DNA from: Natronosalvus vescus
GTDB lineage: Archaea > Halobacteriota > Halobacteria > Halobacteriales > Natrialbaceae
Assembly: GCF_023973145.1 (NCBI RefSeq)
Contig: NZ_CP099546.1
Span: 1,178,001-1,242,000, forward strand
Direction: 5' to 3'
Length of the DNA: 64,000 nt
Part shown: positions 19,053 to 30,023 of the stretch, piece by piece
How positions within the stretch are numbered: position 1 is the first letter of the stretch
How the letters are laid out: every line of letters begins with the position of its first letter
Notes under the pieces: model-generated
Databases searched by the model: none
What the model was told of the DNA's origin: nothing
What the model saw: only the letters and a program-made list of their open reading frames with translations
Position numbers and translations under genes: made by a program

Positions 19053-19496
19053 TCACTGTGTGCGATCGGTATCGCCATCATCACTGTCCGAATCCGTATC
19101 ACCGTCGTCTGAATCCGTGTCCGTGTCAGTATCGCCGTCGTCACTATCCGAATCCGAATCTGAATCCGTATCCCCGTTAGCATCACCATCGACAGGTGCC
19201 TCTCTCACACGTGAGCCACGTGAACCAGCTCTCCCCGTACTCCGGATGCCACCAGTCGATTCGTCACGCCCATCGAGGGACGGGTCTTTGTCGTCCAGAG
19301 CGGGGTCTCTATCGAGCACGTAGAACACCACGGGTGGCACGACGTACACGCCGATCGCGAGGACGGCGAAGAACGAATCGACGAACACGAGGAGAGCAAA
19401 CATGGCAAACGCCGCGAGGGTCGCTGCATGGATCTTCGTCTCAGTGTACTCGAGGTAAAACCGCCACAGTCCACGGAGCCACTCGCCGGGGCGCAT
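19053..19496 (-). CDS. Small membrane protein with Asp/Ser/Thr repeat tail
   Basis: 147 residues from ATG 19496; the upstream residues in the longer frame (MGGVPTIGK...) look non-coding. Two adjacent hydrophobic segments at about residues 22-42 and 44-62 give a hairpin in the membrane. After about residue 100 the tail is a low-complexity repeat of DGDTDSDSDSD type, encoded by short DNA repeats at 19060-19190 that could vary in length by slippage. No known domain. Composition of the tail is extreme even for a halophile. Confidence 0.6.
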   Translation of the reverse strand: MRPGEWLRGLWRFYLEYTETKIHAATLAAFAMFALLVFVDSFFAVLAIGVYVVPPVVFYVLDRDPALDDKDPSLDGRDESTGGIRSTGRAGSRGSRVREAPVDGDANGDTDSDSDSDSDDGDTDTDTDSDDGDTDSDSDDGDTDRTQ

Positions 19497-19751
19497 TTGG
19501 TATCCTGTGCAACCCAACGGGAACTTCCCTATTGTAGGTACCCCACCCAATCCATCCCAATCTCGGTCAAGCCCAACCTAACAGGTAGAAATCAGTGCCC
19601 AACTGTCTCTCTTCCCTCGGGTTCCTCGGCTGCCGGTCTCTCGGTCGGTTCCTCGAGTGGTGATTCGAACCCGGACGCCACGAGCGGACGGAAACCGTGA
19701 TTCATTCGTCCCGCAGGAACCCTTTTTGAGCACCGGCCCCTACATCCGATA

Positions 19752-20504
19752 ATGCGAGAGTTCGTCTTCGCCCTCGAGTACGACCCCGGCACGAACCCCG
19801 TCGCAGACGTCCTCGAGGCCTACCCGGACACGACCGTCCGTTCGCTCTCCTACCACGTGACGCCCGAGAGCCTCTGGCGGGTCGACCACGCCAGCGGAAC
19901 CGCAGAGGCGCTCGAGGCGCTCGAGGGAGCCTACGCCGACGCGGACTACTTCGCGGACTGCCTCGTCCGCGACGACTGCGGTGCAACCTGTGAAACCCAG
20001 GTACTCGATCGCTCGAGTGACACGCTCGTCGTCTACACGTACTGGGATCGAACCGAGTCGTGTACCTCGGTGCCACACCTTGCGCTCGAACAACTCGGGA
20101 GGGGACTACTGTTCGAAACCTACCGCGAGGGACGCCGTCACCGCTGGCGGATCGTCCTCGACGACACGGCACCGATCCACGACTTCTTCAACGCGATGGG
20201 TGCCGAAGTGGGCGAGTGCACCGGCATCGAGATGCTGCGACTCACCGACGTCGACCCCGACGGCTCGTTCGACGCCGACCGACCCGTCGACAACGACCTC
20301 CCGCCGGAACAACTCGAGGCGCTTCGGGCCGCCGTCGAGTACGGCTACTACGAGACGCCCCGGGACATCGAACTCTCGGAGTTGGCCGAGCGCCTCGAGA
20401 TACCGCGATCGACGCTCTCTTACCGGCTCCGACGCGCTGAAGCCGCGCTCGCGACCGACCGAATCGCCGACGTCTCGCCGCTCGAACCCTCGCCAGTGCA
20501 GTAA
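19752..20504 (+). CDS. Bat-type HTH regulator, probable metal-responsive
   Basis: 250 residues. The C terminus (about 190-240) is the haloarchaeal HTH-10 domain of the bacterio-opsin activator family: LPPEQLEALRAAVEYGYYE, then LAERLEIPRSTLSYRLRRAE as the recognition helix. The N-terminal sensor part contains Cys70, Cys76 and Cys80 (C-x5-C-x3-C), Cys104 and several His. Such a cluster, next to a metal-exporting ATPase 83 bases downstream on the same strand, suggests it senses the exported metal; this is inference. Start ATG 19752 follows an AATCCGATAATG context. Confidence 0.75.
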   Translation: MREFVFALEYDPGTNPVADVLEAYPDTTVRSLSYHVTPESLWRVDHASGTAEALEALEGAYADADYFADCLVRDDCGATCETQVLDRSSDTLVVYTYWDRTESCTSVPHLALEQLGRGLLFETYREGRRHRWRIVLDDTAPIHDFFNAMGAEVGECTGIEMLRLTDVDPDGSFDADRPVDNDLPPEQLEALRAAVEYGYYETPRDIELSELAERLEIPRSTLSYRLRRAEAALATDRIADVSPLEPSPVQ

Positions 20505-20536
20505 TAGTTTAGCTATTGATACAAAGGCCCGAAAAG

Positions 20537-20565
20537 TTGGCGCACGCCAAATAAGCCGTATATCG
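20537..20565 (+). promoter_or_regulatory. Promoter of the P-type ATPase gene with 6-2-6 palindrome
   Basis: A perfect inverted repeat TTGGCG-CA-CGCCAA (20537-20550) is followed eight bases later by a TATA-like GTATAT (about 20558-20563), and the ATPase ATG is at 20588. This geometry predicts a leaderless transcript, with the palindrome directly upstream of the TATA/BRE, where a haloarchaeal activator or repressor would act. The Bat-type regulator gene just upstream is the obvious candidate to bind it. Inference from position and symmetry. Confidence 0.5.
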
Positions 20566-20587
20566 ATCGACCGATTATCAACACCTG

Positions 20588-23245
<2,658 letters not shown>

Positions 23246-23344
23246 GTTACCGACGGCTAATTTATTCGAGTAGCAAGAGGCACCCTCGATGCTCGAGAGA
23301 CGGTGAACGAGAAGTAAACTGACCAAACCTACAAACCGGCTGCG

Positions 23345-24460
23345 TTAGGCCTCGAAGCCGTCCTCGAACCGGAACGTCCCGTCGCGCTGCACGACCTCGT
23401 CATCGACCTCGATGAACGAATCCTCGCTCATGTCGACGATCATGTCGACGTGGACGGCCGAATCGTTGGTCTCGTTATCCTCGCCGACGGTGGAGCCGTA
23501 GGCTCGGCCGACCGCCAGGTGGACGGTGTCGCCCATCTTCTCGTCGAACAACATGTTGTAGGTGAACTTGGTGATATCCCGGTTCATCCCGATACCCAGC
23601 TCACCCAACCGCCGGGCGCCGTCGTCGGTCTCGAGCACCTCAGTAAGCAACCCCTCGTTTTTCGACGCCGAGTGGGAGACGACTTCGCCGTGTTCGAACA
23701 CGAGATGGGCGTCGGTGATCTCCCGGCCCTGGTGGTACAGCGGCATGTCGAACAGTACCTCGCCCTCGACGCTGTCGCGGACGGGGGCGGTGAAGACCTC
23801 GCCGCCGGGAAGGTTACGCTCGCCGTAGTCGTTGAGGGTGTGGTTGCCTGCGACGGACATCGTCAGGTCGGTCGTCTCCCCGCTTTTGATCCGAACCTCG
23901 TCCGCCGGGTCGAGAATCTCGACCATCTGCTGTTGGTGTTCCCGGACGGCATCCCAGTCTTTGTTGACGGCGTCCCAGACGAAGTTCTCGTAGCCATCCC
24001 GTGACATCTCCGCCAGCTGGGCGTTCGCCGGGGCGGGGAACTGGGTGAGACACCAGCGTTTCGACAGGCGCTCGTTCTGGACGGGGCGGTATGCCTGGCT
24101 GTAGGCCGCGCTGACCTCCGGATCGACGTCGCTCGTCTCGGTCGCGTTGTCGCCGGCCCGGATGGCGATGTAGACGTCGGTGTGCTCGATCAACGCGAGT
24201 TCGTGTTCGGGCGTTTCGAACTCGGGGTCGTCGTCACCGGCCTCCTGTGCGGCGGCGCGGAGAAAGGCGCGGTGCTGACGCTTGCCGGCGCGTTTGCCTG
24301 TCGTGATCGGGTTCGCACCGACGTCGCCGATCACCTCGTGGAGGGCGACGACCAGATCCTCGGCGACGGGATGGGCGTCGATCACCACGTTGTCCCCCGG
24401 CTGGAGATCGACGGAGTGGTTCGCGATGACCTGTGCGTGTTCGCGGATTCGCGGATCCAT
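23345..24460 (-). CDS. M29 family aminopeptidase
   Basis: 371 residues from ATG 24460 (MDPRIREHAQV). It resembles the thermophilic aminopeptidase (AmpS/aminopeptidase T) family, metal-dependent exopeptidases releasing N-terminal residues. Visible family features are NLPGGEVFTAPVRDSVEG, containing a conserved metal-ligand Glu, and the later HLVFEHGEVV and HVDMIVDM segments with His and Asp ligands. An ATG at 24481 would add seven residues. The gene is divergent from threonine aldolase with about 98 bases between starts. Confidence 0.88.
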   Translation of the reverse strand: MDPRIREHAQVIANHSVDLQPGDNVVIDAHPVAEDLVVALHEVIGDVGANPITTGKRAGKRQHRAFLRAAAQEAGDDDPEFETPEHELALIEHTDVYIAIRAGDNATETSDVDPEVSAAYSQAYRPVQNERLSKRWCLTQFPAPANAQLAEMSRDGYENFVWDAVNKDWDAVREHQQQMVEILDPADEVRIKSGETTDLTMSVAGNHTLNDYGERNLPGGEVFTAPVRDSVEGEVLFDMPLYHQGREITDAHLVFEHGEVVSHSASKNEGLLTEVLETDDGARRLGELGIGMNRDITKFTYNMLFDEKMGDTVHLAVGRAYGSTVGEDNETNDSAVHVDMIVDMSEDSFIEVDDEVVQRDGTFRFEDGFEA

Positions 24461-24558
24461 ATTCGTGCTTTCGGCGCCCATCCGAATACGTTTTCGTTCC
24501 GAAAGTGGCGCTTTTCCTGCATCGTCGCTTCTTTTGCCGACCGCGATCAAGGGGTGCT

Positions 24559-25575
24559 ATGATCGATCTGCGTTCGGATACGGTGACGACCCCCGACGAC
24601 GCCATGCGCGAAGCGGCCTTCGAATCCCCCGTCGGCGACGACGTCTACGGCGAGGATCCGACGGTGAACGAACTCGAGGCGCGCGCGGCCGACCTCGTCG
24701 GCATGGACGCGGCGCTGTACGTGCCGACGGGGACGATGGGCAACCAGATCGCCGTCCGCGAACACACCGAGCACGGTCAGGAGGTGCTCGCCGACCGGGA
24801 GAGTCACGTCGTCAAGTGGGAACTGGGCGGGATGGCCCAGCACGCCGGCGTCCAGGTGCGGATGGTCGACGGAGAACGCGGCCTTCCGACGCCCGAACAG
24901 CTCGAGGCGGGCTACGTCGCCGAAGACCTTCACCGGCCGGGGACGGGACTGCTCTGTCTGGAGAACACGCACAACGCTCGTGGCGGCCTCGCGATCGATC
25001 CTGATCGGATGGCCGAGACGGTCGCCGCAGCGCGCGAACGGGACGTGCCGGTACACCTCGACGGCGCTCGGGTGTTCAACGCCGCGACGGCCCTCGACGT
25101 TCCCGTGACCGACATCACCCAGCACGTCGATTCCGTCATGTTCTGTCTCTCGAAGGGGCTCGGCGCGCCGGTCGGGTCGATGCTCGCCGGCGACGCCGAC
25201 TTCATCGAGGCAGCCCGTCGAACACGCAAACTCTTCGGCGGCGGGATGCGTCAGGTCGGCGTCATCGCCGGGCCGGGACTGTGTGCCCTCGAGAACGTCG
25301 ACGACCTGGCGGCCGACCACGAGAACGCTCAGGTCTTGGCAGCGGGGTTAGCCGACCTTCCAGGACTCGAGGTGCCGACTCCCGAAACCAACATCGTCCC
25401 TGTTAACGTCGCCGGGACGGGACTCGACGTCGACACCGTCCTCGAGCGACTGCGCGACAGCGGCGTGCTCGCGACACCATTTGGCCCGACGACGATCCGA
25501 TTCTGCACCCACCGAGACGTCTCACGGGATGATATCGAGCAGGCGCTCGAGCGGGTCGAATCGGTGTTCGGCTGA
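24559..25575 (+). CDS. Low-specificity threonine aldolase (PLP)
   Basis: 338 residues. It opens with the family signature MIDLRSDTVTTPD and contains VYGEDPTVN, HLDGARVFNAA and the PLP-lysine segment FCLSKGLGAPVGS (Lys about residue 201). It cleaves L-threonine or L-allo-threonine to glycine and acetaldehyde. ATG 24559 starts exactly at the conserved N terminus; the longer frame from 24433 overlaps the divergent aminopeptidase. High confidence in family, less in substrate stereochemistry. Confidence 0.93.
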   Translation: MIDLRSDTVTTPDDAMREAAFESPVGDDVYGEDPTVNELEARAADLVGMDAALYVPTGTMGNQIAVREHTEHGQEVLADRESHVVKWELGGMAQHAGVQVRMVDGERGLPTPEQLEAGYVAEDLHRPGTGLLCLENTHNARGGLAIDPDRMAETVAAARERDVPVHLDGARVFNAATALDVPVTDITQHVDSVMFCLSKGLGAPVGSMLAGDADFIEAARRTRKLFGGGMRQVGVIAGPGLCALENVDDLAADHENAQVLAAGLADLPGLEVPTPETNIVPVNVAGTGLDVDTVLERLRDSGVLATPFGPTTIRFCTHRDVSRDDIEQALERVESVFG

Positions 25576-25649
25576 AAACGAGTGGTTCGAGACCCTCGAT
25601 ACTTATCCGATCCCGGTGAAACGTTCCTACAAGGAGGTCACAGACGAGC

Positions 25650-26660
25650 ATGCTCACGGTTGCGTGGTTACTGCTGGTGGCGACGGTCGCGACGATACTC
25701 GTTTGGCGAGGCAGTCTGTTTCTCGAGGGCGCTGCCGACAAACTCGCCACTCACTACGGCCTCCCGGCGATCGTCCAGGGCGCGGTGATCGCCGCCATCG
25801 GCTCGAGCTTCCCCGAATTGGCCAGCGTGATCATCGCGACGGTTCGCTACGGCGAGTTCGAACTGGGTGTCGCGGCGATCGTCGGGTCGGCGATATTCAA
25901 CATCCTGATGATCCCGGCGCTGTCGACGCTGGCCCATCGGGACGTGATGGAAGCGACGCGTGCGATCGTCTACCGGGAAGCGCAGTTTTACATCATCGCC
26001 GTGGCCACGCTGTTGCTCACCTTTTCGTTGGCCGTGATCTACGTGCCGTCGGGTGGTGAGGAACTCGTCGGGACGCTCACGCGTCCCCTGGCCCTGTTTC
26101 CACTGGCGCTGTACGGGTTGTACATCTTCATCCAGTATCTCGAGACGAGGGAGTACCAGCCGAGCACCAGCTCGGTTCGCGTCAACAGCCCCAGACAGTG
26201 GGGGTTGCTGATCGTCGGCCTGGTGTTGATCCTCCTCGGCGTCGAACTCCTGGTTCACGCCGCTGTGGAGTTCGGCGTATACTTCGATACACCATCGTTC
26301 CTGTGGGGAATCACCATCATCGCGGCCGGGACGAGCCTCCCCGATGCGATCATCAGCGTACGGGCCGCTCGAGCCGGCGATTCGACGGTCAGTCTGGCAA
26401 ACGTCTTCGGGAGCAATATCTTCGACCTGCTGGTCGCGGTACCGGTCGGCGTCCTCATCGCTGGATCCACGGCGATCGATTTCGCCGTGGCCGCCCCACT
26501 GATGGGGTTTCTCGTCGTCGCAACCATCGTCCTGTTCGCGACCACCCGCACCGACTTCGCACTGACCGATCGGGAAGCGTGGCTGTTGCTCGTCCTGTAC
26601 GCGCTGTTCGTCGCCTGGATGATTCTCGAGAGTACGGGTGTTACACAGATCGTATTGTGA
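25650..26660 (+). CDS. CaCA family sodium/calcium-type exchanger
   Basis: 336 residues, about ten transmembrane helices in two inverted halves. Each half has an alpha-repeat: AAIGSSFPELASVI with GSAIFNILM in the first, and AAGTSLPDAIISV with FGSNIFDLLV in the second. These hold the ion-binding acidic and Ser/Thr residues of cation/Ca2+ antiporters (YrbG-like). Usual Glu of the second repeat is Asp (SLPD). The exchanged ion cannot be decided. ATG 25650 follows an AGGAGGT (25633-25639), a strong Shine-Dalgarno for a haloarchaeon. Confidence 0.88.
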   Translation: MLTVAWLLLVATVATILVWRGSLFLEGAADKLATHYGLPAIVQGAVIAAIGSSFPELASVIIATVRYGEFELGVAAIVGSAIFNILMIPALSTLAHRDVMEATRAIVYREAQFYIIAVATLLLTFSLAVIYVPSGGEELVGTLTRPLALFPLALYGLYIFIQYLETREYQPSTSSVRVNSPRQWGLLIVGLVLILLGVELLVHAAVEFGVYFDTPSFLWGITIIAAGTSLPDAIISVRAARAGDSTVSLANVFGSNIFDLLVAVPVGVLIAGSTAIDFAVAAPLMGFLVVATIVLFATTRTDFALTDREAWLLLVLYALFVAWMILESTGVTQIVL

Positions 26661-26673
26661 CACGGGCTCAAGC

Positions 26674-26686
26674 GGGGGGGGGGGGG
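26674..26686. repeat. Poly-G tract of 13
   Basis: Thirteen G residues in a row lie 13 bases after the exchanger stop, between convergent genes. Such a tract is rare and prone to slippage or sequencing error. It is in no gene, so no phase variation of a product is implied. Confidence 0.9.
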
Positions 26687-26725
26687 AGTGATGAATTCGG
26701 ATCGAATTGTGTGGCGCAACCGACT

Positions 26726-27022
26726 TCAGTCGACGTACAGCGAGTACGCGATGATGAGAAAGCCGCCGAGAACGAGCAGACTCTCAATCAGAATCCCCAG
26801 AGCGAGCGTGACTTCGAGCATCTCGAAGAGGAGACCAGCGAGAACGAATCCGAGGGTAACAGTACCAAAGCCCAACGCGAGCAAGCCGAGTTCGCGTCTG
26901 TGGGTTCGACGGAACGCCTTGAACGTAAAGTACGTAATTGCGCCGCCGACGACGAGGATCAGCGTTTTGACGACCGCCAGCGCGATCATCACGGTGACGG
27001 GGTCGGTATTGTGCGGGCTCAT
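26726..27022 (-). CDS. Small haloarchaeal membrane protein (DUF7521-like)
   Basis: 98 residues with three hydrophobic segments (about residues 10-32, 46-66 and 72-94). The FKAFRRTHRRELGLLALGF segment between the first two helices is typical of small haloarchaeal membrane proteins coded downstream of an HTH gene. It overlaps the wHTH gene by four bases (ATGA), so the two are made together. The function is unknown; the pairing suggests a membrane partner or target of the regulator. Confidence 0.7.
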   Translation of the reverse strand: MSPHNTDPVTVMIALAVVKTLILVVGGAITYFTFKAFRRTHRRELGLLALGFGTVTLGFVLAGLLFEMLEVTLALGILIESLLVLGGFLIIAYSLYVD

Positions 27023-27396
27023 AGTTCTTCGCGCACCTCCGTCCAGAGGTCGGCGAGTCGTTCGTCCGCCGTCCGAGGCGGTCGATCGATGCGGGCCGCC
27101 AGCGACCTGTCTTCATCGAGGGCGATCGTGATCTCGGAGAAGGCGACGGTGTATTTGCTGGCGTGGTGGCCGTCACGGCGAATCTCCGTCGATTCCTCGA
27201 GGAGGGTTGCCTCGGTGAGCAACTCGAGTTTCCGGTACAGTGTCGACTGTGGGATGTCACAGCGAGCGTTGAGTTCAGCGGCGGTCATTGGTTCATCGAG
27301 GTGTCGGATAATGTCTCGGCAGTCAGGATCGTCGAGTGCGCCACAGATCTCCTCGGCCGAGGGGGCAGATTCCGAGGTGATCGGATCCCGTACCAT
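27019..27396 (-). CDS. Winged-helix (ArsR-like) transcriptional regulator
   Basis: 125 residues. The HTH spans about residues 15-75: EEICGALDDPDCRDIIRHL, then MTAAELNARCDIPQSTLYRKLELL as helix-turn-helix, followed by a wing. It belongs to the haloarchaeal family paired with small membrane proteins, as here (four-base overlap with the next gene). No metal site obvious. The target is unknown; autoregulation is likely from family habit only. Confidence 0.85.
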   Translation of the reverse strand: MVRDPITSESAPSAEEICGALDDPDCRDIIRHLDEPMTAAELNARCDIPQSTLYRKLELLTEATLLEESTEIRRDGHHASKYTVAFSEITIALDEDRSLAARIDRPPRTADERLADLWTEVREEL

Positions 27397-27535
27397 TCGA
27401 GCGAACGTTTGTAGAAGGACACTTTAGTCCCATCGATTGGACGGAGTTTCGACTTCAGGAGCGACTCGAGAGCACAGTGTTCGAGGTTCTCACACCGACC
27501 CAACGGTTTTTGATCCCCCGCTCGTCGCCAACACC

Positions 27536-28297
27536 ATGGACGCTGACACGTATTTCGATCAGATCGCCTCGGTGTACGACGCCACGTACGACGGTGCGAC
27601 AGGTGGTGACCTCCCCTTCTATCGTGATCTCGCTCTCGAGGCCGAGGCTGAGGGCCCCGTCCTCGAGGTTGGCTGTGGCACCGGTCGCATTTACCTCGAG
27701 TTGCTCGAGACGGGCATCGACGCCGACGGTATCGACGTCTCGAGCGGCATGCTCGAAGTGCTCAGGGAGAAGGCCGCTGAACGGGGACTCGAGCCGTCCG
27801 TCCGTGAGGCCAACGTCACGATGTTCGATCCCGAGCGATCGTACGCGCTGGTAATCGTGCCGTTCAGGGCGTTTCTCCACCTCCTCGAGACGGACGAGCA
27901 ACTGGCGGCCCTCGATCGCATCTACGAGGCCCTCGCCCCTGATGGCCGGTTGGTGCTGAACATCTTTACGCCAAACTTCGCCGTCATCTGTGAGCGCTAT
28001 GGGACGTGGGAGGAGATCGAGGTGACTGTCGACGGCGACCACTATACCCACCGACGGAAAACCGAACTGACCGACGAGGTCGACCAGCTCGTCACCATCA
28101 GATCGGAGATTCGTACCGAAGACGGTGAGCTGCTCGAAGCCAGCGAGACCGACATCGCTCTCGTCTCGAAACGCGAGTGCGACCTCCTCTTTCGACTGTC
28201 GCCGTTCGAAGAGTGGGGTGTCAACGGCGGTTTCGATGGCGACCCGCTCGAGTCGTCCAGCCAGGAGATGGTGTGGATGGCTCGACGGAGGGCGTGA
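27536..28297 (+). CDS. Class I SAM-dependent methyltransferase
   Basis: 253 residues from ATG 27536; the upstream part of the longer frame (27437) is not conserved in character. Motif I is VLEVGCGTGRIYLELLE, followed by GIDVSSGMLEVL (motif II acidic residue) and a motif IV region VIVPFRAFLHLLETDEQ. This is the Methyltransf_11/25 type with N-terminal YFDQIASVYDATY, common in small-molecule methyltransferases. Substrate not identifiable. Confidence 0.85.
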   Translation: MDADTYFDQIASVYDATYDGATGGDLPFYRDLALEAEAEGPVLEVGCGTGRIYLELLETGIDADGIDVSSGMLEVLREKAAERGLEPSVREANVTMFDPERSYALVIVPFRAFLHLLETDEQLAALDRIYEALAPDGRLVLNIFTPNFAVICERYGTWEEIEVTVDGDHYTHRRKTELTDEVDQLVTIRSEIRTEDGELLEASETDIALVSKRECDLLFRLSPFEEWGVNGGFDGDPLESSSQEMVWMARRRA

Positions 28298-28359
28298 GCG
28301 GTAGAACCGAAACGAAAAACGGAGCCAGCTGAAACGGAAAACGGAGACGACTACCTGAA

Positions 28360-29157
28360 TCAGGCCTCGAGCGCGAGGCCGGCAACCTCGAGTGCCTCGT
28401 CAGGCTCGAGGTTGTCGTGGACGATGCCGGCTACCGCACGCGTGATCGCTTCGGGGTCATCGTGCTGGAAGATCGACCGGCCCATCGAGACGCCCGCGCC
28501 GCCGGCGTCCATCGCGCCGCGAACCATCTCGAGGGTTTCACGGTCGGTGCCGCGGGAGCCCCCGGCGATGACGACCGGGAGGCGCGTGGACTCGATGACG
28601 TGCTCGAAGCTGTCGGCGTCGCCGCTGTAGCCCGTCTTGACGATGTCCGAGCCGACCTCCTCGGCCAGGCGGACGGCGTGGCCGAGCGCCTGTGGGTCGT
28701 CTCCCTCGACGTCCGGGCCGCGGGCGTAGGCCATCGCGAGGACGGGAATGCCGTAGCGACTCGCCTCGGCGGTGAGTTCTGCGAGATCCTCTAGCTGTTT
28801 GGGTTCGTACGTCGAGCCGACGTTGATGTGCAGGGAGACGACGTCAGCGCCGGCGCGGATGGCCTCCTCGACGGTGCAGGTCAACCGCTTGTCGTTCGAA
28901 TCGGGCCCGATGACCGTCGAGGCGTTGACGTGCACGATGTAGCCCGCGTCGTTTTTGTTGGGGTGAACGCGTGGGGCGATCCCTTTCTGGGTCAAGACAG
29001 CGTCGGCCCCGCCGCGGGTGACGCCGTCGATGGTCGATTCGATGTCCTTGAGGCCGGTGACGGCCCCAAGTGTGATGCCGTGATCCATCGGGACGATGAC
29101 GTAGCGTCCGTCCGTCCCGATTCGGTCGAGTCGTGCGTCGAGTCCAGGTGTCGTCAT
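28360..29157 (-). CDS. aroA': 2-amino-3,7-dideoxy-D-threo-hept-6-ulosonate synthase
   Basis: 265 residues of the class I aldolase/FbaB-like family. Features: VPMDHGITLGAV near the N terminus, the lysine of DIVKTGYSGDADSF as likely Schiff-base site, and VVIAGGSRG near the phosphate site. In archaea without DAHP synthase this enzyme makes the first intermediate of the alternative route to 3-dehydroquinate. Its place as last gene of the trp operon, 26 bases after trpA, supports this over fructose-bisphosphate aldolase. ATG 29157 (MTTPGLDARL) is preferred to 29175. Confidence 0.9.
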   Translation of the reverse strand: MTTPGLDARLDRIGTDGRYVIVPMDHGITLGAVTGLKDIESTIDGVTRGGADAVLTQKGIAPRVHPNKNDAGYIVHVNASTVIGPDSNDKRLTCTVEEAIRAGADVVSLHINVGSTYEPKQLEDLAELTAEASRYGIPVLAMAYARGPDVEGDDPQALGHAVRLAEEVGSDIVKTGYSGDADSFEHVIESTRLPVVIAGGSRGTDRETLEMVRGAMDAGGAGVSMGRSIFQHDDPEAITRAVAGIVHDNLEPDEALEVAGLALEA

Positions 29158-29183
29158 ATTGTGAGTGTGTAGCAAAGTGGTGG

Positions 29184-30023
29184 TTATGGCTGTTCTGGTT
29201 CCGGTACGTTTTCACCCGCCCCACGGCGAGCGCCGATCGAAAGTTCGCGAGCCTTCTCCTCGAGCCGTGCCGCAGTTTCTGCGGTCGGATCTCCGTTTTC
29301 GTAGCCGTCTGCGACGATATCGACGAGGGCGCTCCCGACGATGATCCCGTCCGCGCCTGCGGCGACGATCGATTCGGCGTGCTCACCGGTCTTGATGCCG
29401 AACCCGACCGCCTTCGGCACGTCCCACGAAGCGAGGCGCTCGAGGCTGTCGCCGGTCTGATCGGAGACGTCCTCGCGCGCGCCGGTCGTCCCCAGTCGCG
29501 CCTGGACGTAGACGTATCCCGAGACGCGCTCCATCATGCGCTCGAGGCGTTCGCCGCGGGTTGTGGGGGCGACGATGAAGATCAGGTCGAGGCCGAACTC
29601 GTCGCAGGCTTCCCGGAGCGGCCCGGCCTCCTCTGCGGGGAGGTCGGGGACGACGAACCCCTCGAGGCCGACCTCAGCAGCGCGCTCGACGAACGGCCGT
29701 GGCCCCTCTGCTTGTCCGTATTGAAAAATGAGATTGTAGTAGGTCATACAGACCAGCGGCGCCTCCACGTCGAGTTCCTCGACGAACTCGAAGAACCGCT
29801 CGGGCGTCATCCCTGCCTCGAGTGCGCGGATGACCGCTTCCTGGATCGTCGGCCCTTCCGCGATCGGTTCCGAGAAGGGAAGTCCGAGTTCGATCACGTC
29901 GGCCCCACCCCGATCCAGTGACTCGACGTACTCGAGCGAGGCCTCGTAGGTTGGATCGCCTGCGGCGAGATACGGGACGAACGCCGGGCCGTCGGCGAAC
30001 GCGGCGTCGATGCCGTCGGTCAT
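29184..30023 (-). CDS. trpA: Tryptophan synthase alpha subunit
   Basis: 279 residues. It cleaves indole-3-glycerol phosphate to indole and glyceraldehyde 3-phosphate, passing indole to TrpB. The catalytic region reads [15 protein letters not shown]: Glu45 matches catalytic Glu49 of the Salmonella enzyme, but the second catalytic acid, Asp60 in Salmonella, is Glu56 here. The phosphate loops ([14 protein letters not shown]) are normal. The start overlaps the trpB stop (ATGA). The C-terminal 35 residues are a charged extension ending PEPEQP. Confidence 0.95.
   Translation of the reverse strand: MTDGIDAAFADGPAFVPYLAAGDPTYEASLEYVESLDRGGADVIELGLPFSEPIAEGPTIQEAVIRALEAGMTPERFFEFVEELDVEAPLVCMTYYNLIFQYGQAEGPRPFVERAAEVGLEGFVVPDLPAEEAGPLREACDEFGLDLIFIVAPTTRGERLERMMERVSGYVYVQARLGTTGAREDVSDQTGDSLERLASWDVPKAVGFGIKTGEHAESIVAAGADGIIVGSALVDIVADGYENGDPTAETAARLEEKARELSIGARRGAGENVPEPEQP

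Noticed and set aside
18722-19189. 155-codon frame on the minus strand
   Set aside because: It begins as a shadow of the Asp/Ser repeat tail and continues through repeats and a hairpin; composition is Ala/Ser/Arg-rich with no motif.
19655-19700. GATTCGAACCC, resembling the complement of a tRNA T-arm
   Set aside because: On the minus strand the five bases on each side of the TTCGAAT loop do not pair, and no acceptor or anticodon stem can be built around it.
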